Source of the DNA: Bacteroidales bacterium
GTDB taxonomy: Bacteria; Bacteroidota; Bacteroidia; Bacteroidales; WCHB1-69
NCBI GenBank assembly: GCA_031272415.1
Contig: JAISTU010000175.1
Location: forward strand, 1-11,221
Direction: 5' to 3'
DNA: 11,221 nucleotides
Numbering within the stretch: the first letter of the stretch is position 1; the number at the start of each line of letters is the position of its first letter. A program made the translations under genes and the position numbers. The notes below the pieces were generated by a model that had not been told where the DNA came from, ran no database searches, and saw nothing but the letters and a program-made list of their open reading frames with translations. Shown in pieces: positions 1-7,759 of this stretch.

Positions 1-3000
1 GATGTTACGGTAACAGGAGGATCGAGTACAGCTTCTGTCTCTTTGCGATTTTTGGACAGTAACAATACTTGTAGCGGTACATTGACGGTCGCAAGAGGTG
101 CTGTTGCTTTTGGAAACATTTCGCAAACTTACAATCCGGGGATTAACTTTTCGGCTATTGTATTAGATTCGGTTAATACCAGGCTGTATTGGTATCTTCC
201 AACAGGAGAGGTAACCTACAACGGTACTATTTCCGGGGCGGGTATATTTAGCAAAGGTGGTAGTTCTTACCCCACAGGGAAATTGATACTCACAAAATCG
301 GCTACACATTCAGGCGCAACCCTAATTTACGGTCCATTGCAATTGGGTATAGGGGCTTCTGATACGGTAACTTTAACCGCTACGGACTCTATTTGTTTAT
401 ATGGAACAGCGTCAAATCTTATCTTTGCAAGTGGTTCCGTATTTAATTTTGACAGAAAAATTACAGGAATAGGTAATGTGAGCATCATCAACGGCACTGG
501 AATAAGATTTACTGCCAATAATACCTACACAGGTGCTACCATAATGGGAACAGCAACAACTTGGGGAGATGTTTATGTTGGTAATGGTGGTTCCACGGGC
601 ACAATTTCAGACTCAGTGATTATAATAGGGATTCTCTCTTATCTTAATTTTTATCGTACAGATTCTTATACCTACAATGGAAAAATATTTAACACAATTT
701 CAAATTGTCGTGTAAATAAATATTATAACGGCACTCTTACACTGACAAAAGCACAGCCGTTTTACGGGACAGTGGTTGTTTATGCCGGTACACTTTCTTT
801 GAGTGGTGCCGGTGCTATAGATTCTTGTTACCGGTTGTATTTGAATGGAGGTAATTTTGATATGCGCAATGCAGGAACCCGCAGAATGCTGAAAAATTTG
901 GATATTGAGGCTAATGATACGCTTTGGATTGGCTCATACTACGATACGCTTTATGTAGGGAGTGCCTCTGCAACCGCTAATGACGGTGGTGGTACTATCA
1001 ATGGCGTCATTGCAGGGAATACCTCATGTTGCATTACCAAAAGAGGTGCTGCCACTTTTACCATTGGCTCAACAGGGAAAATAAACAACGGAGTGGGGAT
1101 TGTACTCAGTTCCGGTGAGTGGGTAATGTCTTCGGGGGCTACTATTGGTACACCGGCTTCTACTCGATTTAAATTTATGAGAGGTGTCCTTAAATGGGGA
1201 ACTAATAATACTACCGACTATTCGCCTTGTTTTAGTCTCACTTCCAATCTTGACAGTGCTATCTTTGACCTTAATGGAAATACGGTAACATTTGCAGAAT
1301 ATGTACCCGGTGGCACAGGTACGAGCATTGTCAAAAGAGGTACAGGAACATTGAGACTCTTAAAAGGCAGTTACGGTGCTGCCAAATGGTATATAAGACA
1401 AGGATATGTAGAAATAGTTGATACCGCCAAAATAGGAGGCGATATAGAATTGACGTCATCAGGTTCCAACTTGTACTTTTATCTCAATAGGGATTACACA
1501 TATTCAGGTGTGATTTCGGGTGCAGGGAAAGTTTATAGTACGACCTCTGCGGCACTTTATCTGACAGGCAATAATACTTTTACAGGACAGTTAGGAATAT
1601 ACTACGGTGCCCTTGTTTCGATTGGCGATGGCAACACTAACGGCTCGATTGCCACGCAGAATATATATGTAGAAAACGCGAACAGTCTGATAAGTTTCGG
1701 TCGTAGCGACAGCGTAGTTTATACAGGTACGATTTATGGTCAGGGCAAACTTGGCGTTCACGGCGGCGTATTAGTGTTGAACGGGGTAAATACATACACA
1801 GGTATGACTAATATTTCCGGTAGCGGTACTTTGCAGTTGGGTGCAAACGGAACAATAGAAGACTCTAAGTATGTAGCGTGTTCTTCAACTTCTAAATTCA
1901 GAATCAATAATGCAAAAAAAATCAAAGGTTTGTATGTTGCTTCTAATGGTCAAGCGATTCTTAATGGCAACCTTACTATTGGCTCGCCGGGCGACGTCAA
2001 TACAGGAGCATTAGATGTAACAGGAGCACTTTCCGGTGCAGGAGATATTTATTTGTATGACAATATCAATACCGCTACCTCTCCTTTCACTTATGCTTAT
2101 CCTTACATTCATGGTACGCAATCCAATTATACCGGTACAATCAGGGTTTATGCGGATTCATTACAAGTATTAGGTTCTATTGCCAATGCTGCCGGAGTTG
2201 TGCTTGATACCGCAGGCGGACGTGCAGGCTGTTTGCTTGTCAATAGCAATAGGGTACTTAAATCGCTCTCAGCGGTAAGTGCCAACAACAAAGTAATTTT
2301 TACCTCCAACAATAGTACACTGACCATAGGTACCAATACTACCAGTGCGGACGGCGGTGGTGTATTTAAAGGGGTATTTCAAGGGACAGGTGGCGTAATC
2401 AAAACAGGTTTGCAGACCTTTTCAATGAGTGGCACTCATACCGCAACAGATACATTAAAAGTGGTAGCAGGGGGGCTACAAATGAGCGGTACATGGGCAG
2501 GCAAATTTGCTCTCAACAGCGGAGCAACATTAGATGTTAATGGTACTGTCAATATCGGTGGCACTTTCCATACCTCCGGCGGTGGTAATATTGATATGAA
2601 TTTGACCTCAACACCTCCTTCGCTCATCAATATAACAGGCTCTTTGTATGCATCTAACCAAACTACATTGGATATTACGGCAAATGCAGGTAATAACCAA
2701 ATATTGATAAACGCCGGAGGGGGCATTTATACCAATTTGTTCACGCTTTCTATGCCCGGTTATACATCTACATTAAGTTCCAATGGCACAACTCAATTGT
2801 TGCTCAACGCATCCGTAACCGATGTAACACCTCCTGTTAAAGGCAGCGGTGTTACTGCGGGAGTTGTAACCTCAACAACTGTACCGCTCACATGGACAGC
2901 CGCCACAGATGCCGTAACTCCACAAGCAAATTTGAGATATTATATTTATCAATCCACAAGCAATAATATCACCGACACAGCAGGCTGTCGTCTCAATGGT

Positions 3001-5328
3001 ACATTGCTCAACAGCGGAGGCACACTTAATTTGCTCTCTTACACGGCTCAAAATTTGACACCTAACACTACTTATTATTTCAATGTAGTAGTAACAGACC
3101 AAGCCGGCAATAGGACAGCCTATAGTTCCGTATCTACGACTACAATGAAAGCGCAATTGGCAGGTTCTGTGGCAATTTCAGGTACGGCAGTATTTGGACA
3201 AACATTGACCGCCAATACAGCCTCTTTGACCTCCACGCCTTCTGTTGCATTAGGTGCATTTACCTATCAATGGAAACGCGGTGCTACTAATATTGGAAAT
3301 GCAAGTACATATTCCATTGTTGCGGCAGATATTGGCTCAACAATTACGCTAACCGTATGGGCAGCCAATACAAGGGACAGCATCGTTTCTGCCCCAACAG
3401 CAACAATAGACAAAGCATCACAAAATGCTCCTGCTGCCCCGACAATGGCAAGCAAAACGCACAATTCAATCACATTGAATACGATTACAAATGCCGAATA
3501 TCAACAAGCAGGAACGGCTACTTGGCAGCCTACGACTACATTTAGCGGTTTGTCGGCAGCCACTGCTTACACGTTCTATGCACGTTTGGCAGAAACGGCA
3601 ACGCATTATGCCTCACCTGTCTCCCCTGTAAGTGCTCCTATTACAACCGATTCCACACCTGTTGCACCGAAAGTATTGGTGAGCATTACCAATCCGACAC
3701 CTATCACCGGCGTGGCTAATGGAGTAGCCAAAACAGCCGCCGCATTAGGTTTGCCGGCAGCAGTAACAATGATTACCAACCAAGGCAGTCAATCGGCAGC
3801 AGTAACATGGAACGTGGCAAGTTGTGCATACAATCCCGCAACAACAACAGCCCAAACGTTCACCGTAGCAGGTACAGTTACTTTGCCCGCCGATGTTACC
3901 AATCCAAATTCAATTCCGTTGAGTGCTACTATATCGGTAACTGTGGACGCAGCCCCCTTGAATCCTCGCGTTATCAGCGTTTCCGTAACGCCTGTTAATC
4001 CGAGCGTACAAAAAGGTACTTCACAATCATTTACTGCCACTGTAGTGGTCGCCGACGGTGCTTCCCAAGATGTAACGTGGAGCATAAACGGTCAAAATCA
4101 TGCCCAAACAAGCATAGCAAGTTCGGGTACATTGATAATTGATGCCTCCGAAACGGCAAGCACTATCTACGTAATCGCCACCGCAGACGATGACAACAGC
4201 AAAACAGATACAAGCATTGTAACCGTTACCAATACCCCCATTACACCTGATGTATTGTCGGTAGTAGTAACACCATCAATTACCACAGTTCAACAAGGTA
4301 ATCAACAGCAATATTCTGTCAATGTTTCCACAGTAGGCGGTGCTTCTACGGATGTTACATGGAGTGTAACAGGTAAAAACAGTGCAAATACAAGCATTGA
4401 TAATTATGGATTGCTCACCGTAGGCTTGGACGAAACAGCACCATTTTTAACCATAACCGCTACTTCTGTTGCCAAATCTTCTGTTTCCGGCACAGCCAAT
4501 GCAGTTATTGTAGCCGCTCCGCCACAACAGTCTATCACATCCGTATCTATCATACCTTCAACACTTTATGCCGTACCGGGCAATGGTTATTCAATGATAG
4601 AAAATGTAGTAGCCGTCAATGGAGCAGACCCAAGTGTAACATGGACAATTACCGGCAACAGCGACCCGACCACCACTTACAGTGAAGGTTGGCTCTATGT
4701 AGGTAGCAACGAACCAAACGGTTCATCATTCACCGTAACAGCCACTTCTGATTTTGACCCAACTAAATCAGGCACGGCAACAGTTATTGTAGATTCCGCT
4801 TTGGCACCCGCTGTTACAAGCGTAAAAATTAACCAACAAAATCCGAGCGTTGCCAAAGGCACAACTTTCCAATTTACAGCCACAGTAACAGCCTCCGGCG
4901 GTGCAGATGAAACCGTTATATGGACAATAGAAAATGCCAACAGTGGCTCCACAAACATTGACGGCGGCAGCGGACTGTTGACAGTTGCAGCAAACGAAAC
5001 AGCAACATCTATCATCGTAACAGCAACATCTATCTTTGAGCCGACAGTGTTTGACAAAACAACAGTTACAATTACAGGCTCAACAGATGTGGCTGCATTT
5101 GATAAAAATACTATCCGCATCTATCCTAATCCTGTAACAACAGAACTGTGGATTGAAAATGAGGGCGTTAATATTGATGACAAAGTGGAAATTTACAACA
5201 CATTAGGACAATGTGTATACACCACAACCATCACCGCTCAAAAAGCACGTATTGATGTCTCTGCATTGACAAGCGGTATGTACACACTCAAAGTAGGTAC
5301 GCTTTGCACACGCTTTGCAAAAAAATAA
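1..5328 (+). CDS. Giant T9SS-secreted adhesin with beta-helix and Ig-like repeats (5' partial)
   Basis: The reading frame is open from base 1 to the TAA at 5326-5328 (1775 visible residues). The TTG at 43 is only an internal codon, because codons 1-14 continue upstream without a stop; the real start and signal peptide lie outside the window. Bases 1-2820 encode Gly/Thr/Ser/Asn-rich beta-strand repeats of the autotransporter-associated (PATR) type. Typical motifs are TYNGTISGAG (base 214), TYSGVISGAG (1498) and VYTGTIYGQG (1717). Next come a fibronectin III-like domain (about 2821-3147), an Ig-like domain with YQWKRG (3151-3420), a second FN3-like unit with TAYTFYARLAETATH (3421-3657) and a Big_4-like domain with TPITGVANGVAKTAAALGLP (3670-3957). 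Four tandem Ig-like repeats (3964-5085) and a type A T9SS sorting tail (5110-5325) complete it. In Bacteroidota this tail directs export across the outer membrane and surface attachment or release. Adhesion or matrix binding is inferred from the architecture; the ligand is unknown. It is probably the last gene of its transcript, since a strong terminator follows. Confidence 0.9.
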   Translation, partial: DVTVTGGSSTASVSLRFLDSNNTCSGTLTVARGAVAFGNISQTYNPGINFSAIVLDSVNTRLYWYLPTGEVTYNGTISGAGIFSKGGSSYPTGKLILTKSATHSGATLIYGPLQLGIGASDTVTLTATDSICLYGTASNLIFASGSVFNFDRKITGIGNVSIINGTGIRFTANNTYTGATIMGTATTWGDVYVGNGGSTGTISDSVIIIGILSYLNFYRTDSYTYNGKIFNTISNCRVNKYYNGTLTLTKAQPFYGTVVVYAGTLSLSGAGAIDSCYRLYLNGGNFDMRNAGTRRMLKNLDIEANDTLWIGSYYDTLYVGSASATANDGGGTINGVIAGNTSCCITKRGAATFTIGSTGKINNGVGIVLSSGEWVMSSGATIGTPASTRFKFMRGVLKWGTNNTTDYSPCFSLTSNLDSAIFDLNGNTVTFAEYVPGGTGTSIVKRGTGTLRLLKGSYGAAKWYIRQGYVEIVDTAKIGGDIELTSSGSNLYFYLNRDYTYSGVISGAGKVYSTTSAALYLTGNNTFTGQLGIYYGALVSIGDGNTNGSIATQNIYVENANSLISFGRSDSVVYTGTIYGQGKLGVHGGVLVLNGVNTYTGMTNISGSGTLQLGANGTIEDSKYVACSSTSKFRINNAKKIKGLYVASNGQAILNGNLTIGSPGDVNTGALDVTGALSGAGDIYLYDNINTATSPFTYAYPYIHGTQSNYTGTIRVYADSLQVLGSIANAAGVVLDTAGGRAGCLLVNSNRVLKSLSAVSANNKVIFTSNNSTLTIGTNTTSADGGGVFKGVFQGTGGVIKTGLQTFSMSGTHTATDTLKVVAGGLQMSGTWAGKFALNSGATLDVNGTVNIGGTFHTSGGGNIDMNLTSTPPSLINITGSLYASNQTTLDITANAGNNQILINAGGGIYTNLFTLSMPGYTSTLSSNGTTQLLLNASVTDVTPPVKGSGVTAGVVTSTTVPLTWTAATDAVTPQANLRYYIYQSTSNNITDTAGCRLNGTLLNSGGTLNLLSYTAQNLTPNTTYYFNVVVTDQAGNRTAYSSVSTTTMKAQLAGSVAISGTAVFGQTLTANTASLTSTPSVALGAFTYQWKRGATNIGNASTYSIVAADIGSTITLTVWAANTRDSIVSAPTATIDKASQNAPAAPTMASKTHNSITLNTITNAEYQQAGTATWQPTTTFSGLSAATAYTFYARLAETATHYASPVSPVSAPITTDSTPVAPKVLVSITNPTPITGVANGVAKTAAALGLPAAVTMITNQGSQSAAVTWNVASCAYNPATTTAQTFTVAGTVTLPADVTNPNSIPLSATISVTVDAAPLNPRVISVSVTPVNPSVQKGTSQSFTATVVVADGASQDVTWSINGQNHAQTSIASSGTLIIDASETASTIYVIATADDDNSKTDTSIVTVTNTPITPDVLSVVVTPSITTVQQGNQQQYSVNVSTVGGASTDVTWSVTGKNSANTSIDNYGLLTVGLDETAPFLTITATSVAKSSVSGTANAVIVAAPPQQSITSVSIIPSTLYAVPGNGYSMIENVVAVNGADPSVTWTITGNSDPTTTYSEGWLYVGSNEPNGSSFTVTATSDFDPTKSGTATVIVDSALAPAVTSVKINQQNPSVAKGTTFQFTATVTASGGADETVIWTIENANSGSTNIDGGSGLLTVAANETATSIIVTATSIFEPTVFDKTTVTITGSTDVAAFDKNTIRIYPNPVTTELWIENEGVNIDDKVEIYNTLGQCVYTTTITAQKARIDVSALTSGMYTLKVGTLCTRFAKK
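3964..5085 (+). repeat. Four tandem Ig-like (Big_2-type) domain repeats inside the adhesin
   Basis: Four consecutive domains share the pattern (V/I)xSVxVxPxxxxVxxG near the start, a central VTW(S/T)(I/V) strand and a late (T/I)xxATS/D strand. The central Trp strand begins at bases 4069 (DVTWSINGQN), 4351 (DVTWSVTGKN), 4633 (SVTWTITGNS) and 4912 (TVIWTIENAN). The spacing is 282, 282 and 279 bases, that is 94, 94 and 93 residues. The copies differ clearly at the nucleotide level, so this is an old protein-level duplication and not a fresh DNA tandem repeat. Such stalk domains usually hold a functional head away from the cell surface; that role is inferred here. Confidence 0.85.
5110..5325 (+). 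other. T9SS type A C-terminal sorting domain of the adhesin
   Basis: The last 72 residues match the Por secretion-system sorting domain. They contain IRIYPNPVTTELWIE, then VEIYNTLGQCVY, then IDVSALTSGMYTLKV, and end in a basic RFAKK. The YPNP, YNxLGQ and GMYxLKV landmarks are all present in the right order and spacing. In T9SS substrates this domain is recognised in the periplasm and is often removed by the PorU sortase. Its presence shows the gene is intact at its 3' end and places the product outside the cell. Confidence 0.93.
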
Positions 5329-5359
5329 ATACTAAATATTTGTAACATGAATTTTCTTC

Positions 5360-5407
5360 GGGGACAGATTAAAAAAAAGTCTGTCCCCATTTTTTTTATT
5401 TTTTTAA
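5360..5407 (+). terminator. Rho-independent terminator after the adhesin gene
   Basis: The left arm GGGGACAGATT (5360-5370) pairs with the right arm AGTCTGTCCCC (5378-5388; one G-U pair, 7-nt A-rich loop). An almost uninterrupted T tract follows from 5391 to 5407. The hairpin lies 31 bases past the adhesin stop. It separates adhesin transcription from the ftcD promoter just downstream. Confidence 0.92.
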
Positions 5408-5428
5408 TTTTTAATTGCATAAAAGGTG

Positions 5429-5436
5429 TATCTTTG
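5429..5436 (+). promoter_or_regulatory. Bacteroidota-type -7 box upstream of ftcD
   Basis: TATCTTTG matches the TAnnTTTG consensus of the primary sigma factor in this phylum. It would start transcription near 5443 and give a leader of about 65 nt before the ftcD ATG at 5508. A TTG at 5415-5417 is closer than the usual -33 element, so that half is weak. The sequence AAAACAGTAAAA directly follows the box (5438-5449) and recurs after the promoter at 10999-11006. No good Shine-Dalgarno sequence is present; AAGGA lies too far from the ATG. Confidence 0.6.
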
Positions 5437-5507
5437 TAAAACAGTAAAAATACAATAATATTTTTAAATAACTAATTCATTTATAAGGAATTATAAATTT
5501 ATCATAG

Positions 5508-7202
5508 ATGGAAAAAATAATAGAATGTGTTCCTAATTTTTCAGAAGGAAAGAATTTAGAGGTCATCAATGCGATTGCGCATGAGGCAGAAACTGTAAAA
5601 GGTGTCAAATTGTTAGACATTGACCCTGGCGAAAGCACCAATCGAACTGTTGTTACTTTTGTTGGTGAGCCGGAGGCGGTTTGTGAGGCGGCATTTCGCT
5701 GTATAAAGAAAGCACAACAGTTGATAGATATGCGGATACATAAAGGCGATCATCCGCGATTTGGGGCAACAGATGTTTGTCCGTTGGTGCCTGTTTCGGG
5801 CATTACAATGGAAGAGACAGCAGAATATGCCCGCAAATTAGCCCAAAGAGTTGGGACAGAATTGGGTATTCCGGTGTATTGTTATGAAAATGCGGCTTTT
5901 ACGGAAAACAGACGCAACCTCGCCAATTGCAGACAAGGCGAATATGAAGGATTGCCCAACAAAATTACAACAGAAGCATGGAAACCGGATTTTGGACCTG
6001 CTGTTTTCACTGAATCTGTTGCCAAATCGGGGGCTACGGCTATCGGTGCAAGGGATTTTTTAATTGCTGTCAATTACAATCTCAACACAACTTCTACGCG
6101 TCGTGCCAATGCGATTGCGTTTGATGTGCGTGAAAAAGGGCGACCGAAAAGAGAAGGCAATTCGGTAACAGGAAAAATTTTAACAGATGAAAAGGGCGAC
6201 CCCATAATGATACCCGGCACTCTCAAAGCCACCAAAGCCATCGGTTGGTATATCGCCGAATACGGAATTGCACAAGTGTCTATGAATCTGACCAATATAA
6301 GCATTACACCTTTGCATATTGCTTTTGAAGAGGTTTGTAAAGCGGCAACAAAACGCGGAATTAGGGTCAGTGGTGTTGAAATTGTGGGATTAGTACCAAA
6401 AAAAGTACTCATTGAGGCGGGAAAATATTTTTTAAAGAAACAACAGCGTTCTTTGGGAATAAGCGAAGAGGAAATGCTCAAAATTGCGGTCAAATCAATG
6501 GGATTGGACGATTTAAAGCCCTTTTTACCGCAAGAAAAAGTGATAGAATACCTTTTGGCTGCCGATAAAACGGAAAAGAAGTTGGTAGATATGACTTGTA
6601 CTGCGTTTGCCAATGAAACGGCGAGCGAAAGTCCTGCCCCCGGGGGTGGCTCAATTTCCGCTTATTTAGGAGCATTGGGGGCTGCATTGGGAACAATGGT
6701 TGCCAATTTATCTTCACACAAAGCAGGCTGGGACGAGCGTTGGGAGGCGTTTTCTTGTTATGCACAAAAAGGTCAGTCGCTCAAAGACGAACTTCTTTTT
6801 TTGGTGGATGAAGACACGCGGGCGTTCAATAAAATTATGGACGCTTTTGGTTTGCCCAAAGGGACAGAGGAGCAAAAAACGGCTCGCAGTGCAGCCATAC
6901 AATCGGCGACACGTTATGCTATTGAGGTGCCGTTTCGCACCATGAAAAAGGCGTTTGAGGTGTTTGAAATTTGCGAGGCAATGGTCGAAAAAGGTAATCC
7001 TAATTCGGTTACAGATGCTGCAGTGGGGGCATTATGTGTTCGCTCGGCGGTGTATGGTGCTTTTTTTAATGTTAAAATCAATGCAGGTTCATTAAAAGAT
7101 AAAACATTTGTAGACAATATTTTACAGCAAGCACAGCAAATTTTAGACCATACTTTGGAAAAGGAAAAACAAATTTTAGAATTAGTTTATTCAAAATTGT
7201 AA
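5508..7202 (+). CDS. ftcD: Bifunctional glutamate formimidoyltransferase / formimidoyl-THF cyclodeaminase
   Basis: This 564-residue protein fuses two enzymes of histidine catabolism and folate one-carbon supply. The N-terminal formimidoyltransferase (about 1-350) moves the formimino group from N-formimino-L-glutamate to tetrahydrofolate. It begins IIECVPNFSEG and carries the KGDHPRFGATDVCPLVPV motif with His82, the position of the catalytic histidine known in the mammalian enzyme. The C-terminal cyclodeaminase (about 358-564) converts the product to 5,10-methenyl-THF and ammonia. It shows ESPAPGGGSISAYLGALGAAL (374-394) and VDEDTRAFN (433-441), the segment matching the mammalian catalytic-aspartate region, plus NSVTDAAVGA (499-508). 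Length and domain order match animal FTCD (about 541 residues). Both active-site regions look intact. No hutH, hutU or hutI is nearby, so the rest of the pathway must be encoded elsewhere or be absent. It is cytoplasmic and probably co-transcribed with tsaE 12 nt downstream. Confidence 0.96.
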   Translation: MEKIIECVPNFSEGKNLEVINAIAHEAETVKGVKLLDIDPGESTNRTVVTFVGEPEAVCEAAFRCIKKAQQLIDMRIHKGDHPRFGATDVCPLVPVSGITMEETAEYARKLAQRVGTELGIPVYCYENAAFTENRRNLANCRQGEYEGLPNKITTEAWKPDFGPAVFTESVAKSGATAIGARDFLIAVNYNLNTTSTRRANAIAFDVREKGRPKREGNSVTGKILTDEKGDPIMIPGTLKATKAIGWYIAEYGIAQVSMNLTNISITPLHIAFEEVCKAATKRGIRVSGVEIVGLVPKKVLIEAGKYFLKKQQRSLGISEEEMLKIAVKSMGLDDLKPFLPQEKVIEYLLAADKTEKKLVDMTCTAFANETASESPAPGGGSISAYLGALGAALGTMVANLSSHKAGWDERWEAFSCYAQKGQSLKDELLFLVDEDTRAFNKIMDAFGLPKGTEEQKTARSAAIQSATRYAIEVPFRTMKKAFEVFEICEAMVEKGNPNSVTDAAVGALCVRSAVYGAFFNVKINAGSLKDKTFVDNILQQAQQILDHTLEKEKQILELVYSKL

Positions 7203-7214
7203 TTTTTTACGGTA

Positions 7215-7631
7215 ATGGACACATTTATAGCCCATTCGATAAACGATTTGTTGCCAATTGCAAAAAAATTAGTGGCAAAATTTCCCCATGAGCGGATTTT
7301 TGCACTGTATGGACAAATGGGAGCAGGTAAAACCACTTTTATGCAGTCCGTTGTAAAAGCGTTGAACAGCAAGGATACCGTTTCAAGCCCCACTTTTGCA
7401 TTGGTCAATGAATATGAAAGCGAAACGGTAGGAATTATCTATCACTTTGATTTTTACCGCATTAAAGACATCAAAGAGGCAGTTGACATCGGCTTTGATG
7501 AATACCTTGACAGTGAAAATTATTGTTTTATCGAATGGGCTGAATATGTAGAAGAACTGCTACCCGACACCATTGTAAAAGTGTATATTACTGTAAATGA
7601 GGAAAATAATAAAAGAGAATTTAGGTTTTGA
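7215..7631 (+). CDS. tsaE: tRNA threonylcarbamoyladenosine biosynthesis ATPase TsaE
   Basis: This 138-residue P-loop ATPase works with TsaB and TsaD to place t6A at position 37 of ANN-decoding tRNAs. The sequence shows a Walker A motif GQMGAGKT (33-40), the family segment SSPTFALVNEY (58-68), HFDFYRI (77-83) and FIEWAEYVEELLP (105-117). These are the usual TsaE landmarks in the usual order. The length is slightly below the common 150 or so, with a short C-terminus, but no core element is missing. The ATG lies 12 nt after the ftcD stop on the same strand with no promoter between, so the pair is probably one transcript. There is no clear functional link to formimidoylglutamate use; the pairing is probably positional. 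Confidence 0.96.
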   Translation: MDTFIAHSINDLLPIAKKLVAKFPHERIFALYGQMGAGKTTFMQSVVKALNSKDTVSSPTFALVNEYESETVGIIYHFDFYRIKDIKEAVDIGFDEYLDSENYCFIEWAEYVEELLPDTIVKVYITVNEENNKREFRF

Positions 7632-7638
7632 GTGTAGT

Positions 7639-7655
7639 TTTTTTTGCATTTTTGC
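7639..7655 (+). repeat. 17-nt direct repeat, promoter-like (copy 1)
   Basis: TTTTTTTGCATTTTTGC occurs here and again in the same orientation at 11050-11066, both times in intergenic DNA. The CATTTTTG part (7647-7654) is one base from the TAnnTTTG -7 consensus, and a TTTG lies at 7627-7630. It could be a weak rightward promoter in the gap between tsaE and the convergent DUF2795 gene, or simply a low-complexity T-rich repeat. Confidence 0.4.
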
Positions 7656-7693
7656 ACAAAATTGTTCTAAAATCAGACAAATACACCCCAACC

Positions 7694-7724
7694 TCAAACA
7701 TACTCTCAAATTGAGTATGTTTGA
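7694..7724. terminator. Hairpin between convergent genes, possible terminator
   Basis: TCAAACATACTC (7694-7705) and GAGTATGTTTGA (7713-7724) form a perfect 12-bp stem with a 7-nt loop. It lies midway between the tsaE stop (7631) and the DUF2795 stop (7760), where a bidirectional terminator is expected. The T-rich stretch on the + side starts about 8 nt after the stem and is interrupted, and the minus side lacks a T tract. It is therefore not a classic intrinsic terminator for either strand. Confidence 0.5.
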
Positions 7725-7759
7725 CAGATTGGTTTTCTTTTACCTCTGCGAATATATAG

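Noticed and set aside
43..45. TTG as the start codon of the large adhesin
   Set aside because: The frame continues upstream to base 1 without a stop, no ribosome site or signal peptide follows, and the residues before it (VTVTGGSSTASVSL) look like the same beta-strand repeats. The gene is simply cut by the window edge.
4695..5120. 141-residue open frame on the minus strand opposite the adhesin Ig repeats
   Set aside because: It is low in complexity (Val/Ala/Thr-rich), mirrors the repeated codons of the adhesin and shows no family features. Likewise for the other minus-strand frames in 1-5328.
6074..6613. 179-residue open frame on the minus strand opposite ftcD
   Set aside because: It lies wholly within the well-supported ftcD gene, has no recognisable domain and no promoter or leader. 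It is a shadow of the coding strand.
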